Source: Streptomyces griseus subsp. griseus (lineage in GTDB: Bacteria; Actinomycetota; Actinomycetes; Streptomycetales; Streptomycetaceae). Taken from it: 64,000 nucleotides of DNA. Where the stretch lies: positions 434,001 through 498,000 of the forward strand of contig NZ_CP032543.1 in assembly GCF_003610995.1 (NCBI RefSeq). Direction: 5' to 3'. Below, one piece after another: positions 51,097 to 59,156 of the stretch. A program made the position numbers and the translations under genes. The notes beneath the pieces were generated by a model. It ran no database searches and was not told the origin of the DNA. It saw only the letters and a list, made by a program, of their open reading frames with translations. Numbering within the stretch: the first letter of the stretch is position 1; each line of letters opens with the position of its first letter.

Positions 51097-52395
51097 CTAC
51101 GGAGCCGTGACGGTCAGGTCGCCCCGGCGCGGCGAGGCGAACGCGTCGAGGTCGGCGCGGGTCAGGCCGGTCAGCCGGGCGACCTCGGCGGTGTCCAGCG
51201 CGCCGCAGTCGATGCCGCGCAGCAGATAGCCGCTGAGGGCCTTGGCGGTGGCGGGCTCGTCCATGACGTCACCGCCGGCCTTGGCGACGTACGCGGCGAG
51301 CCGGGCGGCGGCGGGCTCCAGCCCTTCTCGGTAGAAGGCGTAGACGGCCGCGTAACGCGTCGGCAGGTGCCCGGGGTGCATGTCCCAGCCCTGGTAGTAC
51401 GCACGGGCCAGAGCGCGGCGGGTGAGGCCGTAGTGGAGCCGCCAGGCCTCGTGGACCTGAGCGGTCGGGCCGACGGGCAGCACGTTGGTGGAGCCGTCGG
51501 AGACGCGTACGCCGGTGCCTGCGGCGGCGACCTGCATGACCGCCTTGGCGTGGTCGGCGGCCGGGTGGTCACTGGCCTGGTAGGCGGCGCTGACGCCGAC
51601 GCAGGCGCTGTAGTCGAAGGTGCCGTAGTGCAGTCCGGTCGCCCGGCCCTGGGCCGCGTCGATCATGCGGGCGACGGCGGCGGTCCCGTCGGCGGCGAGG
51701 ATGGACTGGCTGGTCTCGATCTGGATCTCGAAGCCGATGCGGCCCGCGTCGAGGCCGTGGGCCTTCTCGAAGGCGTCGAGGAGCCGGACGAAGGCGGTGA
51801 CCTGCTCGGGGTACGTCACCTTCGGCAGCGTCAGCACGAGCCCCTCGGGGAGCCCGCCCGCCGCCATCAGCCCGGTGAGGAAGACATCGGTGGTGCGGAT
51901 CCCCCGGTCGCGTACGCCGGCCTCCATGCACTTCATCCGGATGCCCATGTACGGGGCGGCGGTGCCGTTCGCGTACGCCTCGGAGACCAGGCGGGCGGCG
52001 CGGGCGGCGGCCTCGTCCTCCTCCGCCTCCGGGCGGGGGCCGTAGCCGTCCTCGAAGTCGATGCGCAGGTCCTCGACGGGCTCACGCTCCAGCTTCGCGC
52101 GCACGCGGTCGTGGACCGGCCCGGCCAGCTCCTCGGGGATGCCGAGGACGGCGGCGAACGACGCGGCGTCGGGGGCGTGTTCGTCGAGGGCGGCGAGCGC
52201 CTGGTCGCCCCAGGAGCGGAGGGTGCCGGGCTCGAAGACATCACCGGGGACGTAGACGGTGTGCACGGGCTGGCGGGTGCCGGGGTCTCCGGGATAGCGG
52301 CGCGCGAGCTCCGCGTCGACCGCCGTGAGGGAGGCGCTGATCTCCTCGCTGACCGTGCCCGCGAGGCTCGTCGCCACCTTCTCCTGCTGACCCAT
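51097..52395 (-). CDS. DUF6986 family HpcH/HpaI aldolase-like protein
   Basis: A 432-residue TIM-barrel protein of the HpcH/HpaI aldolase/citrate-lyase-beta superfamily. LRIDFEDGYGPR near residue 115, IQIETSQSILAADG with the conserved Glu, and GLHYGTFDYSACVGVS near residue 265 give the metal- and acyl-binding pattern, and GWDMHPGHLPTRYAAV lies towards the end. It probably cleaves or forms a carbon-carbon bond in a 2-oxo-acid or acyl-CoA. The ATG is complementary to 52393-52395. A less GC-rich patch (52440-52480) with TTGACG and TATAAC on this strand, 15 bp apart, is the likely promoter. Confidence 0.85.
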   Translation of the reverse strand: MGQQEKVATSLAGTVSEEISASLTAVDAELARRYPGDPGTRQPVHTVYVPGDVFEPGTLRSWGDQALAALDEHAPDAASFAAVLGIPEELAGPVHDRVRAKLEREPVEDLRIDFEDGYGPRPEAEEDEAAARAARLVSEAYANGTAAPYMGIRMKCMEAGVRDRGIRTTDVFLTGLMAAGGLPEGLVLTLPKVTYPEQVTAFVRLLDAFEKAHGLDAGRIGFEIQIETSQSILAADGTAAVARMIDAAQGRATGLHYGTFDYSACVGVSAAYQASDHPAADHAKAVMQVAAAGTGVRVSDGSTNVLPVGPTAQVHEAWRLHYGLTRRALARAYYQGWDMHPGHLPTRYAAVYAFYREGLEPAAARLAAYVAKAGGDVMDEPATAKALSGYLLRGIDCGALDTAEVARLTGLTRADLDAFASPRRGDLTVTAP

Positions 52396-52575
52396 GACCG
52401 TATCCTCCACGCTCTCGCCGTTTCCGCTTCCCGGAATCAACAATCCGTATAGTGAAGTTATAAGGCCACTCGACCTGCGTCAATGGTCGCCCGGAACGGC
52501 GCTGGGCCGCGCGGTGGGGTGCACCGTGCGGCCCAGGGCGGGGGTGTTGCTGGGTGGTGGGTGTTGTTCGGGGTG

Positions 52576-53538
52576 TCAGTTCTTGCGGGTGTTGATCTCT
52601 TCGGTGAGCTGGGGGACGACGGTGAAGAGGTCGCCGACGATGCCGTAGTCGACGAGGTCGAAGATCGGGGCTTCGGCGTCCTTGTTGATCGCGACGATGG
52701 TCTTGGAGGTCTGCATCCCGGCCCGGTGCTGGATCGCGCCGGAGATGCCCGAGGCGATGTAGAGCTGGGGGGAGACGGACTTGCCGGTCTGGCCGACCTG
52801 GGAGGTGTGCGGGTACCAGCCCGCGTCGACGGCGGCACGCGAGGCGCCCACCGCGGCACCCAGGGAATCGGCGAGGGCCTCGATCAGGGGGAAGTTCTCC
52901 GCCCCGTTGACCCCGCGGCCACCGGAGACCACGATCGCGGCCTCGGTCAGCTCCGGACGCCCCGTCGACTCACGCGCCGTGCGCGCGGTCACCTTCGTCC
53001 CCGTCGCACCCTCACTGAACGACACCGGCAGCGCCTCGACCGCACCGGCCGCCGGGGCCGGCTCCACCGGGGCGGAGTTCGGCTTGACCGTGATGACGGG
53101 AACACCCCTGGAGACACGGGACCGGGTGGTGTAGGAGGCAGCGAACGCGGCCTGCGTGGCGATGGGGCCCTGCTCACCGGCCTCCAGATCGGTGGCGTCG
53201 GTGATGAGGCCCGACCCGGTCCGCAACGCGAGACGGGCGGCGATCTCCTTGCCCTCGGCCGAGGACACCACCAGCACCGCCACCGGCGACACCGCCTCGA
53301 ACGCCGCCTGCAACGCATCCACCTTCGGAACCACGAGATAGTCCGCGAACTCCGCAGCCTCCGCGGCCAGCACCCTCACCGCACCGTGCTCACCCAGCAC
53401 ACCCGCGGTCCCCTGCGCCCCCACACCCAGAGCCACCGCGACCGGCTCACCCAGACGCCGCGCCAGCGTCAGCAGCTCCAGGGTGGGCTTACGGACCGCA
53501 CCGTCCACGTGATCGACCAGAACAAGAACTTCAGCCAT
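52576..53538 (-). CDS. etfA: Electron transfer flavoprotein subunit alpha
   Basis: A 320-residue alpha subunit of ETF, which collects electrons from acyl-CoA dehydrogenases and passes them to the quinone pool. The C-terminal FAD domain has the signature [43 protein letters not shown] and [15 protein letters not shown]. The N-terminal domain pairs with the beta subunit. The ATG is at 53538. etfB lies immediately upstream on the same strand with a 72-nt gap, the usual order. Confidence 0.96.
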   Translation of the reverse strand: MAEVLVLVDHVDGAVRKPTLELLTLARRLGEPVAVALGVGAQGTAGVLGEHGAVRVLAAEAAEFADYLVVPKVDALQAAFEAVSPVAVLVVSSAEGKEIAARLALRTGSGLITDATDLEAGEQGPIATQAAFAASYTTRSRVSRGVPVITVKPNSAPVEPAPAAGAVEALPVSFSEGATGTKVTARTARESTGRPELTEAAIVVSGGRGVNGAENFPLIEALADSLGAAVGASRAAVDAGWYPHTSQVGQTGKSVSPQLYIASGISGAIQHRAGMQTSKTIVAINKDAEAPIFDLVDYGIVGDLFTVVPQLTEEINTRKN

Positions 53539-53610
53539 GACAACGCACTCCAGACAGGAAGAGGAAAGAGACGACAGAAAGGAAGGGGGGGCGGGTGGCC
53601 GTGCGGGCGG

Positions 53611-54396
53611 CTAGATGAACTTCTGGCCCGCGAGGAACTCGGCGAGCTGCTTGCCGCCCTCACCCTCGTCCTTCACGATCGTGCCCGCCGTACGCGCCGG
53701 ACGCTCGGCCGCCGAGTCGACCGCCGTCCACGCACCCGCCAGCCCCACCTCGTCCGCCTCCAGCCCCAGATCATCCAGGTCCAGCGACTCCACCGGCTTC
53801 TTCTTCGCCGCCATGATCCCCTTGAACGAGGGGTAACGCGCCTCACCGGACTGATCGGTCACCGACACCACCGCCGGCAACGACGCCTCCAGCCGCTCCG
53901 AGGCCGTGTCACCATCACGACGCCCGGTCACCACACCACCCCCGACCGCGACCTCCGACAACAACGTGACCTGCGGAACACCCAACCGCTCGGCCAGAAG
54001 AGCCGGCAGCACACCCATCACACCGTCGGTCGAGGCCATCCCGCAGACCACCAGGTCGTAACCGGCCCTCTCCACCGCCTTCGCCAGCACCAGCGACGTC
54101 CCCATCACATCCGTGCCGTGCAGACCATCGTCCTCGACATGAACAGCCCTGTCCGCACCCATCGACAACGCCTTGCGCAACGCGTCCTTGGCATCCTCAG
54201 GACCCACCGTCACCACGGTGACCTCCGCACCATCCGCCGCACCCGCGATCTGCAACGCCTGCTCGACCGCGTACTCGTCCAGCTCCGACAACAGACCGTC
54301 GACATCCTCACGATCCAGCGTCAGGTCATCGGCGAAATGCCGGTCACCGGTCGCGTCGGGCACGTACTTCACACAGACAACGATCCTCAAGCTCAC
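53611..54396 (-). CDS. etfB: Electron transfer flavoprotein subunit beta
   Basis: A 261-residue beta subunit of ETF, binding AMP and forming the heterodimer with EtfA. Conserved features are IVVCVKYVPDATGD at the N-terminus, LDEYAVEQALQI, VVTVGPEDAKDALRKALSMGADRAVHV and the late RYPSFKGIMAAKKKPVE. GTG 54396 has AGGAG upstream (sense strand) and TATGCT further up. It is the first gene of the etfBA operon. The C-terminal 30 residues after the AKKKP segment are typical for actinobacterial EtfB. Confidence 0.96.
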   Translation of the reverse strand: MSLRIVVCVKYVPDATGDRHFADDLTLDREDVDGLLSELDEYAVEQALQIAGAADGAEVTVVTVGPEDAKDALRKALSMGADRAVHVEDDGLHGTDVMGTSLVLAKAVERAGYDLVVCGMASTDGVMGVLPALLAERLGVPQVTLLSEVAVGGGVVTGRRDGDTASERLEASLPAVVSVTDQSGEARYPSFKGIMAAKKKPVESLDLDDLGLEADEVGLAGAWTAVDSAAERPARTAGTIVKDEGEGGKQLAEFLAGQKFI

Positions 54397-54603
54397 GCCG
54401 GCTCTCCTACTGCATCGTCATTTCTGGGCTGCCTTGTTGCACGCAGCATAGGCGCCTTACAGGGCCGTTTCCGGTCGGGCCGACCGGGCTCCCGGCCGAT
54501 ATTACTCGCCAGTACACCCAGTCGCTCACCCCTGAGCAAGCGCTCGCCACTGTGACCTTGCCAACGGTGGAAGCGTCCCCGCACCGCCCTCGGCCGCTCG
54601 CCC

Positions 54604-55110
54604 TCAGTCTCGCAGAGCCGTGAACCGCCCCTGGTGGTAGACCAGCGGCCGGCCGGCCCCCGACGGGTCGCCGGCCACGGCCTCGGCGATCACGATCCGG
54701 TGGTCGCCCGCCGGGATGCGGGCCACGACCCGGCAGACCAGCCAGGCGGAGACGCCGGCCAGCAGCGGAACGCCCTCGGGGCCGCTGCTCCAGTCGGTGG
54801 ACGGGCCGAAGCGGTCGGCGCCGCTGCGGGCGAAGGTGGCGGCCAGCTCCTGCTGGTGCTCGCCGAGTATGTGGACGCCGACGTGCTCGGCCTCGGCCAG
54901 GACCGGCCAGCTGGAGGAGGACGTCCCGATGCCGAAGGAGATCAGCGGGGGCTCGGCGGCGACCGAGTTGAGCGATGTGGCGGTGAATCCGACCGGCCGG
55001 TCGCCGGTCGCGGTGATCACCGCGACGCCTGCGGCATGGCGGCGGAAGACGGAGCGCAGGAGTTCGGGCGAGGCCGTGCGGGAGGAGGCGAGTTCGGGCG
55101 ATGCCGTCAT
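54604..55110 (-). CDS. Flavin reductase family protein
   Basis: A 168-residue split-barrel flavin reductase. LLRSVFRRHAAGVAVITATGDRPVGFTATS is the FMN/FAD-binding region, SLNSVAAEPPLISFGI the substrate side and GDHRIVIAEAV the C-terminal strand. Such proteins reduce free flavin with NAD(P)H for two-component monooxygenases. The ATG is complementary to 55108-55110. It lies 207 bp upstream of etfB on the same strand; a monooxygenase partner is not in the window. Confidence 0.9.
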   Translation of the reverse strand: MTASPELASSRTASPELLRSVFRRHAAGVAVITATGDRPVGFTATSLNSVAAEPPLISFGIGTSSSSWPVLAEAEHVGVHILGEHQQELAATFARSGADRFGPSTDWSSGPEGVPLLAGVSAWLVCRVVARIPAGDHRIVIAEAVAGDPSGAGRPLVYHQGRFTALRD

Positions 55111-55306
55111 GGAGGTGTCCTTCTGCGGGAGGGGCGTACGGGGCCGTGGTTGCTCAGGCACCCGGACAGCGCGCACTCGCGTGGCGTGCGAGGTCCACAT
55201 GGACCCGGCCGTAGAGAAGGAGTTCTGGCGGCATAGCGTCAGACTGACGATGCGTGGTGGGCGCAGTCAAGTGTGTACCGCCATGTGGGAGATGCGTCAC
55301 GGTCCG

Positions 55307-55660
55307 TCATATGGCGCGTCCCAGCGCCGCCACGACGTCGGCGGTACGGGGCTGCCCCGACGCGCGACGGACCACGTGGCCCGCGCGGTCGAGGACGAGC
55401 ACGGTCGGTGTCTTCGTGATGCCGAGGTCGCGTACGAGCGTGAGATGCGCCTCGGCGTCGATCTCGATGTGGGCGACCCCCTCGACCATGGCGGCCACGT
55501 CCACGAGCGTGCGACGGGTGGCCCGGCACGGCTGGCAGAAGGCGGTGGAGAACTGGACGAGGGTCGCCCGTTCGCCCAGTTCCGCACCGAGTTGGGCCGC
55601 GTCAAGACGCTGCCCGGGTGTTCCGCCGTCCACGGTCGCCTCCTGATCAGAGCTCGTCAC
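55307..55660 (-). CDS. Thioredoxin family protein
   Basis: A 117-residue thioredoxin-fold protein. The active site CQPC sits in VQFSTAFCQPCRATRR near residue 42 where classical thioredoxin has CGPC, and the cis-proline loop is in GITKTPTVLVLD. The Gln in the motif and the TAF before it define the actinobacterial group often annotated as thioredoxin-like. GTG 55660 is the start. It is divergent from the acyltransferase gene and likely a cytoplasmic disulfide reductase. Confidence 0.9.
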   Translation of the reverse strand: MTSSDQEATVDGGTPGQRLDAAQLGAELGERATLVQFSTAFCQPCRATRRTLVDVAAMVEGVAHIEIDAEAHLTLVRDLGITKTPTVLVLDRAGHVVRRASGQPRTADVVAALGRAI

Positions 55661-55862
55661 AAGGAGTCAGCACCGGCCGGGCGCTGGACATTCCCGCAGC
55701 TTGGAGGGGGCGCGCACGTGACGAGAATCTCGCGCCCCGGGCCGACCGGGACTGGCCACGGGCCCGCGCATGGGGCACCATCGCCACAATGCCGAAAACC
55801 TACGGCTGCGTAACTTCCGCCGGGAGAACCCTCCCCAGGCACTGAAGAAGGGTCTTCTCCAG

Positions 55863-56584
55863 ATGGCAGAACTCGTCTATCGACCGGTCATCGGCGCCGC
55901 TCGCACACTGTTCAAGGCGCTCGACCTGAAGATCGACACTCAGGGTTCGGAGCACATCCCGAAGACCGGTGGCGCGGTGCTGGTCAGCAACCACATCAGC
56001 TACCTCGACTTCATCTTCACCGGCCTGGGCGCTCTGCCGCAGAAGCGGCTCGTCCGCTTCATGGCGAAGGAGTCGGTCTTCCGGCACAAGGTCTCCGGTC
56101 CGCTGATGCGCGGGATGAAGCACATTCCGGTCGACCGGAAGCAGGGCGAGGACGCCTACGCGCACGCGCTGCGGTCGCTGCGTTCCGGTGAGATCGTCGG
56201 CGTCTTCCCCGAGGCCACCATCTCCCAGTCGTTCACGCTGAAGAGCTTCAAGTCGGGTGCGGCGCGCCTGGCCCAGGAGGCCGGGGTCCCGCTGATCCCG
56301 ATGGCGCTCTGGGGCACGCAGCGGATCTGGACCAAGGGACGGCCGCGCAACTTCAAGCGCAGCCACATCCCGATCACCATCCGGGTCGGCGAGCCGGTGG
56401 AGGCGCCCGCGGACCAGTACGCGGGGCGATCACCCGGCGGCTGCGGGAGCGCGTGCAGGAGCTGCTGGAGGCCGCCCAGCGGGCGTACCCGGTGCGCCCG
56501 AAGGACGCGAGTGACACGTGGTGGGTCCCGGCCCATCTCGGCGGTACGGCCCCGACCCCGGCCCAGGTCCGCGAGCTCGGCTGA
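55863..56584 (+). CDS. 1-acyl-sn-glycerol-3-phosphate acyltransferase-like protein, one apparent 1-nt frameshift
   Basis: A PlsC-type acyltransferase of about 240 residues that esterifies lysophosphatidic acid or a related lipid at the membrane. Motif I is VSNHISYLDF (HxxxxD variant) near residue 42, motif III is GVFPEATIS with EGTR-like function near residue 120, and PLIPMALWGTQ follows. At the GGGG run 56423-56426 the frame breaks. Adding one G gives AITRRLRERVQELLEAAQ and an end VRELG-stop at 56582-56584, as in relatives. ATG 55863 starts the conserved block; an upstream in-frame start is possible. Confidence 0.85.
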
Positions 56585-56599
56585 CCGGATGCCTCCTCC

Positions 56600-56627
56600 G
56601 AGCCCCCGGCGGGTGCCGCCGGGGCTC
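56600..56627. terminator. Bidirectional hairpin between convergent acyltransferase and transglutaminase genes
   Basis: GAGCCCCCGGCGG (56600-56612) pairs with CCGCCGGGGCTC (56616-56627) with one unpaired C and a 3-nt loop. It sits on the end of the minus-strand gene and 16 nt behind the plus-strand stop. Confidence 0.65.
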
Positions 56628-57222
56628 AGAGCTGTGCGGGGAGGTTCCGCCAGAGCTCGGCGCGGTCCCGGGCGTGCCGCAGCGCGCGCAGGATCGCTCC
56701 CGGGGCGTGGCGTGGACGGTCGGATAGTCCACCTCCCCGATCTCCTCCCGTACCGCCCAGGCCAGCCGCTCGGCCCGAGGGAGAACTGCGCGTCGACGCC
56801 CGGCTTGTTGCCCCGGGGTCGACCCGGGCCCAGCGGTCGTGGCCGGGGAGGCGCAGCGCGACCAGGCCGTGGACCACCGGGTTCGTCCCGTCGTCGGCGG
56901 TGAGCCGCTGGTAGCAGAGCCCGGCCGGGATGGCGCGGGCCCGGAGCAGCGCGGTGAGCGCAATGGACTTGGCGTAGCAGATGCCGTTGCGGGTGGCGAG
57001 AACGTCGGAGGCGCGCCAGGTGACGCGTGGATCGCCCGAGTCCGCGGAGTGCGGGATGGCGTCGCGTACGTAAGCGAAGGCGGTACGGGCGTATGTGTAT
57101 GCGTCGTCACCGTCGTGTGCCAGGGCGGCCACGGCTTCCCTGACCACGGGGTGCTCGTGGTCGATGGCCTCGTCGGCTGCCAGATAGGCGGCGATCTCCG
57201 GATGCTGCTGGATCATCTCCAT
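56626..57222 (-). CDS. Transglutaminase-like domain protein, three apparent 1-nt deletions
   Basis: A protein of about 199 residues with a transglutaminase/protease-like domain: RNGICYAKSIALTALLRA holds the catalytic Cys near residue 80 and NPVVHGLVALRLPG the His near residue 118, with the third residue in DRWARVDP. The frame then breaks. Single bases added at GGGG 56815-56818, GG 56772-56773 and GGGG 56702-56705 (plus strand) give PRGNKPGVDAQFSLGPERLA and an ending RAELWRNLPAQL, in the starting frame again. It is therefore probably intact. The start is the ATG at 57222. Confidence 0.85.
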   Translation of the reverse strand: MEMIQQHPEIAAYLAADEAIDHEHPVVREAVAALAHDGDDAYTYARTAFAYVRDAIPHSADSGDPRVTWRASDVLATRNGICYAKSIALTALLRARAIPAGLCYQRLTADDGTNPVVHGLVALRLPGHDRWARVDPGATSRASTRSSPSGRAAGLGGTGGDRGGGLSDRPRHAPGAILRALRHARDRAELWRNLPAQL

Positions 57223-57240
57223 GACCCTGGAGCGTACGAA

Positions 57241-57278
57241 GCGGCCGACCGGAGATCAATTGATTTCCGGTCGGCCGC
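57241..57278 (-). terminator. 38-bp palindromic terminator behind the threonine aldolase operon
   Basis: GCGGCCGACCGGA (57241-57253) and TCCGGTCGGCCGC (57266-57278) form a perfect 13-bp stem, and the inner GATCAATTGATT is itself nearly self-complementary. It lies 27 nt beyond the aldolase stop and 19 nt before the next gene. Confidence 0.8.
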
Positions 57279-57304
57279 ATACTCATGCGTAGGTAGGACT
57301 CCTG

Positions 57305-58366
57305 CTACCGCGCCATCTCTTCCTTCAGCGCCTGGAGGAAGGCGTCGACGTCGTCCTCCCGGGTGTCGAACGCGCACATCCAGCGGACGTCACCGGCGGT
57401 CTCGTCCCAGAAGTAGAAGCGGAAGCGCTTCTGCAACCGCTCGCTGACCGCGTGCGGCAGCCGGGCGAAGACGGCGTTGGCCTGGACCGGGTAGAGGATT
57501 TCCACGCCGTCGACGGCGCGGACGCCCTCGGCGAGCCGCTGGGCCATGGCGTTGGCGTGGCGGGCGTTGCGCAGCCACAGATCCTTCGCGAGCAGCGCCT
57601 CCAGCTGGACGGAGACGAAGCGCATCTTGGAGGCGAGCTGCATGGAGAGCTTGCGCAGGTGCTTCATCGCGCGGACGGCGTCGGGGTTGAGCACGACGAC
57701 GGCCTCGCCGAAGAGGGCGCCGTTCTTCGTCCCGCCGAAGGAGAGCACGTCGACGCCGACCGCGTTGGTGAACGTCCGCATCGGGACGTCCAGGGAGGCG
57801 GCGGCGTTGGCTATCCGGGCCCCGTCGAGGTGCACCTTCATGCCGTGCCCGTGGGCGTGGTCGCAGATGGCGCGGATCTCGTCGGGGGTGTAGACGGTGC
57901 CCAGCTCGGTGTTCTGGGTGATCGAGACGACCTGCGGCATGGCCCGGTGCTCGTCGTCCCAGCCGTACGCCTGCCGGTCGATGAGCTCGGGGGTGAGTTT
58001 GCCGTCCGGCGTGGGTACGGTGAGGAGCTTGAGGCCGCCCATCCGCTCGGGCGCGCCGCCCTCGTCCACGTTGATGTGGGCCGACTCGGCGCAGATGACC
58101 GCGCCCCAGCGGTCGGTGAGCGCCTGGAGGGCCACCACGTTGGCGCCGGTGCCGTTGAAGACCGGGAAGGCCTCGGCGGTGGGGCCGAAGTGGCTGTGCA
58201 TGACGCGCTGGAGGTGGCCGGTGTAGTCGTCCTCGCCGTAGGCGACCTGGTGGCCGCCGTTGGCGAGGGCGATGGCCGCGAGGACCTCGGGGTGCGCGCC
58301 GGCGTAGTTGTCGCTGGCGAACCCGCGCACCTGCGGGTCGTGGTGGCGGCGCGCGTCGGTCCTCAC
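57305..58366 (-). CDS. Low-specificity L-threonine aldolase family protein
   Basis: A 353-residue fold-type I PLP enzyme that cleaves threonine or allo-threonine to glycine and acetaldehyde, or related beta-hydroxy amino acids. GFASDNYAGAHPEVLAAI opens the conserved region, FNGTGANVVAL and ESAHINVDEGGAPE bind substrate, VHLDGARIANAA holds the Asp that contacts PLP and SFGGTKNGALFGE the PLP lysine near residue 203. GTG 58366 overlaps the stop of the upstream SDR as GTGA, so translation is coupled; GTG 58384 is an alternative. It is the last gene of the DUF6421-SDR-aldolase operon. Confidence 0.9.
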   Translation of the reverse strand: MRTDARRHHDPQVRGFASDNYAGAHPEVLAAIALANGGHQVAYGEDDYTGHLQRVMHSHFGPTAEAFPVFNGTGANVVALQALTDRWGAVICAESAHINVDEGGAPERMGGLKLLTVPTPDGKLTPELIDRQAYGWDDEHRAMPQVVSITQNTELGTVYTPDEIRAICDHAHGHGMKVHLDGARIANAAASLDVPMRTFTNAVGVDVLSFGGTKNGALFGEAVVVLNPDAVRAMKHLRKLSMQLASKMRFVSVQLEALLAKDLWLRNARHANAMAQRLAEGVRAVDGVEILYPVQANAVFARLPHAVSERLQKRFRFYFWDETAGDVRWMCAFDTREDDVDAFLQALKEEMAR

Positions 58367-59130
58367 GTTTGCGGGGTCAGCCACAGGCGCTTTCCGTTCA
58401 CTTCGGGGGCGGGCTTGTCCCAGACGCCGGCGATGGCCTCGGCCAGCTCCGTGACGTCGGTGAAGCCGGCGAACTTCGCATTCGGGCGCTCGGCGCGCAT
58501 GGCGTCGTTCACCAGTGCCTTGACCACCAGGATCGCAGCAGCGGCGGCGGGGCCGTCGTCGCCCCCCGCCTTGCGGAAGGCGTCCCCGAGCGCCAGGGTC
58601 CACGCCTCGGCCGCCGCCTTGGAGGCGGAGTAGGCGGCGTTGCCCGCGGTGGGCTTGCCCGCGCCGGCCGCGCTGATCAGCAGGTAGCGGCCCTTGTCGC
58701 TGCGCTGGAGGGGCTCCTGGAAGGCGAGCGAGGTGGACTGGACGGTGCGGATCAGCAGCTTCTCCAGGGTGTCCCAGTCCGCGAGGCTGGTCTCCTGGAA
58801 GCTGGGGCTGCCGCGCCAGCCGCCGACGAGGTGGACCAGGCCGTCGATCCGGCCGAACTCGGCCTCGGTCCGCTTGGCCCAGTCCCGGGCGGCGTCGAGG
58901 TCGAACAGGTCGACGGTCTCCCCGGTGACGGTCGCGCCGCCGTGGGCGTAGCGGGCGGCGTCCACCGCCTCGGCGAGCCGCTCCGGGTTGGCGTCGCAGC
59001 CGACGACGGTCGCGCCGGCCTCCGCGAGGCGCAGCAGCGTCGCGCGCCCCGCGGGCCCCGCCGCTCCGGCGACCGCGATCACAGCGCCTTCGAGCACACC
59101 CGTCCCCTCGCCCTTACCGATTCCGTTCAT
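58363..59130 (-). CDS. SDR family oxidoreductase
   Basis: A 255-residue short-chain dehydrogenase. The Rossmann motif is AVAGAAGPAGRATLL near residue 20, and the catalytic YxxxK is AAYSASKAAAE near residue 160, with Ser in LLISAAGAG. HLVGGWRGSPSF takes the place of the usual NNAG region. ATG 59130 is preferred because GAGGAGG lies about 8 nt upstream; GTG 59160 is in frame. It lies between DUF6421 and threonine aldolase and probably oxidises or reduces a hydroxy compound handled by that operon. Confidence 0.88.
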   Translation of the reverse strand: MNGIGKGEGTGVLEGAVIAVAGAAGPAGRATLLRLAEAGATVVGCDANPERLAEAVDAARYAHGGATVTGETVDLFDLDAARDWAKRTEAEFGRIDGLVHLVGGWRGSPSFQETSLADWDTLEKLLIRTVQSTSLAFQEPLQRSDKGRYLLISAAGAGKPTAGNAAYSASKAAAEAWTLALGDAFRKAGGDDGPAAAAAILVVKALVNDAMRAERPNAKFAGFTDVTELAEAIAGVWDKPAPEVNGKRLWLTPQT

Positions 59131-59156
59131 GGCCACCGCCTCCTCGGGAGATGCGT

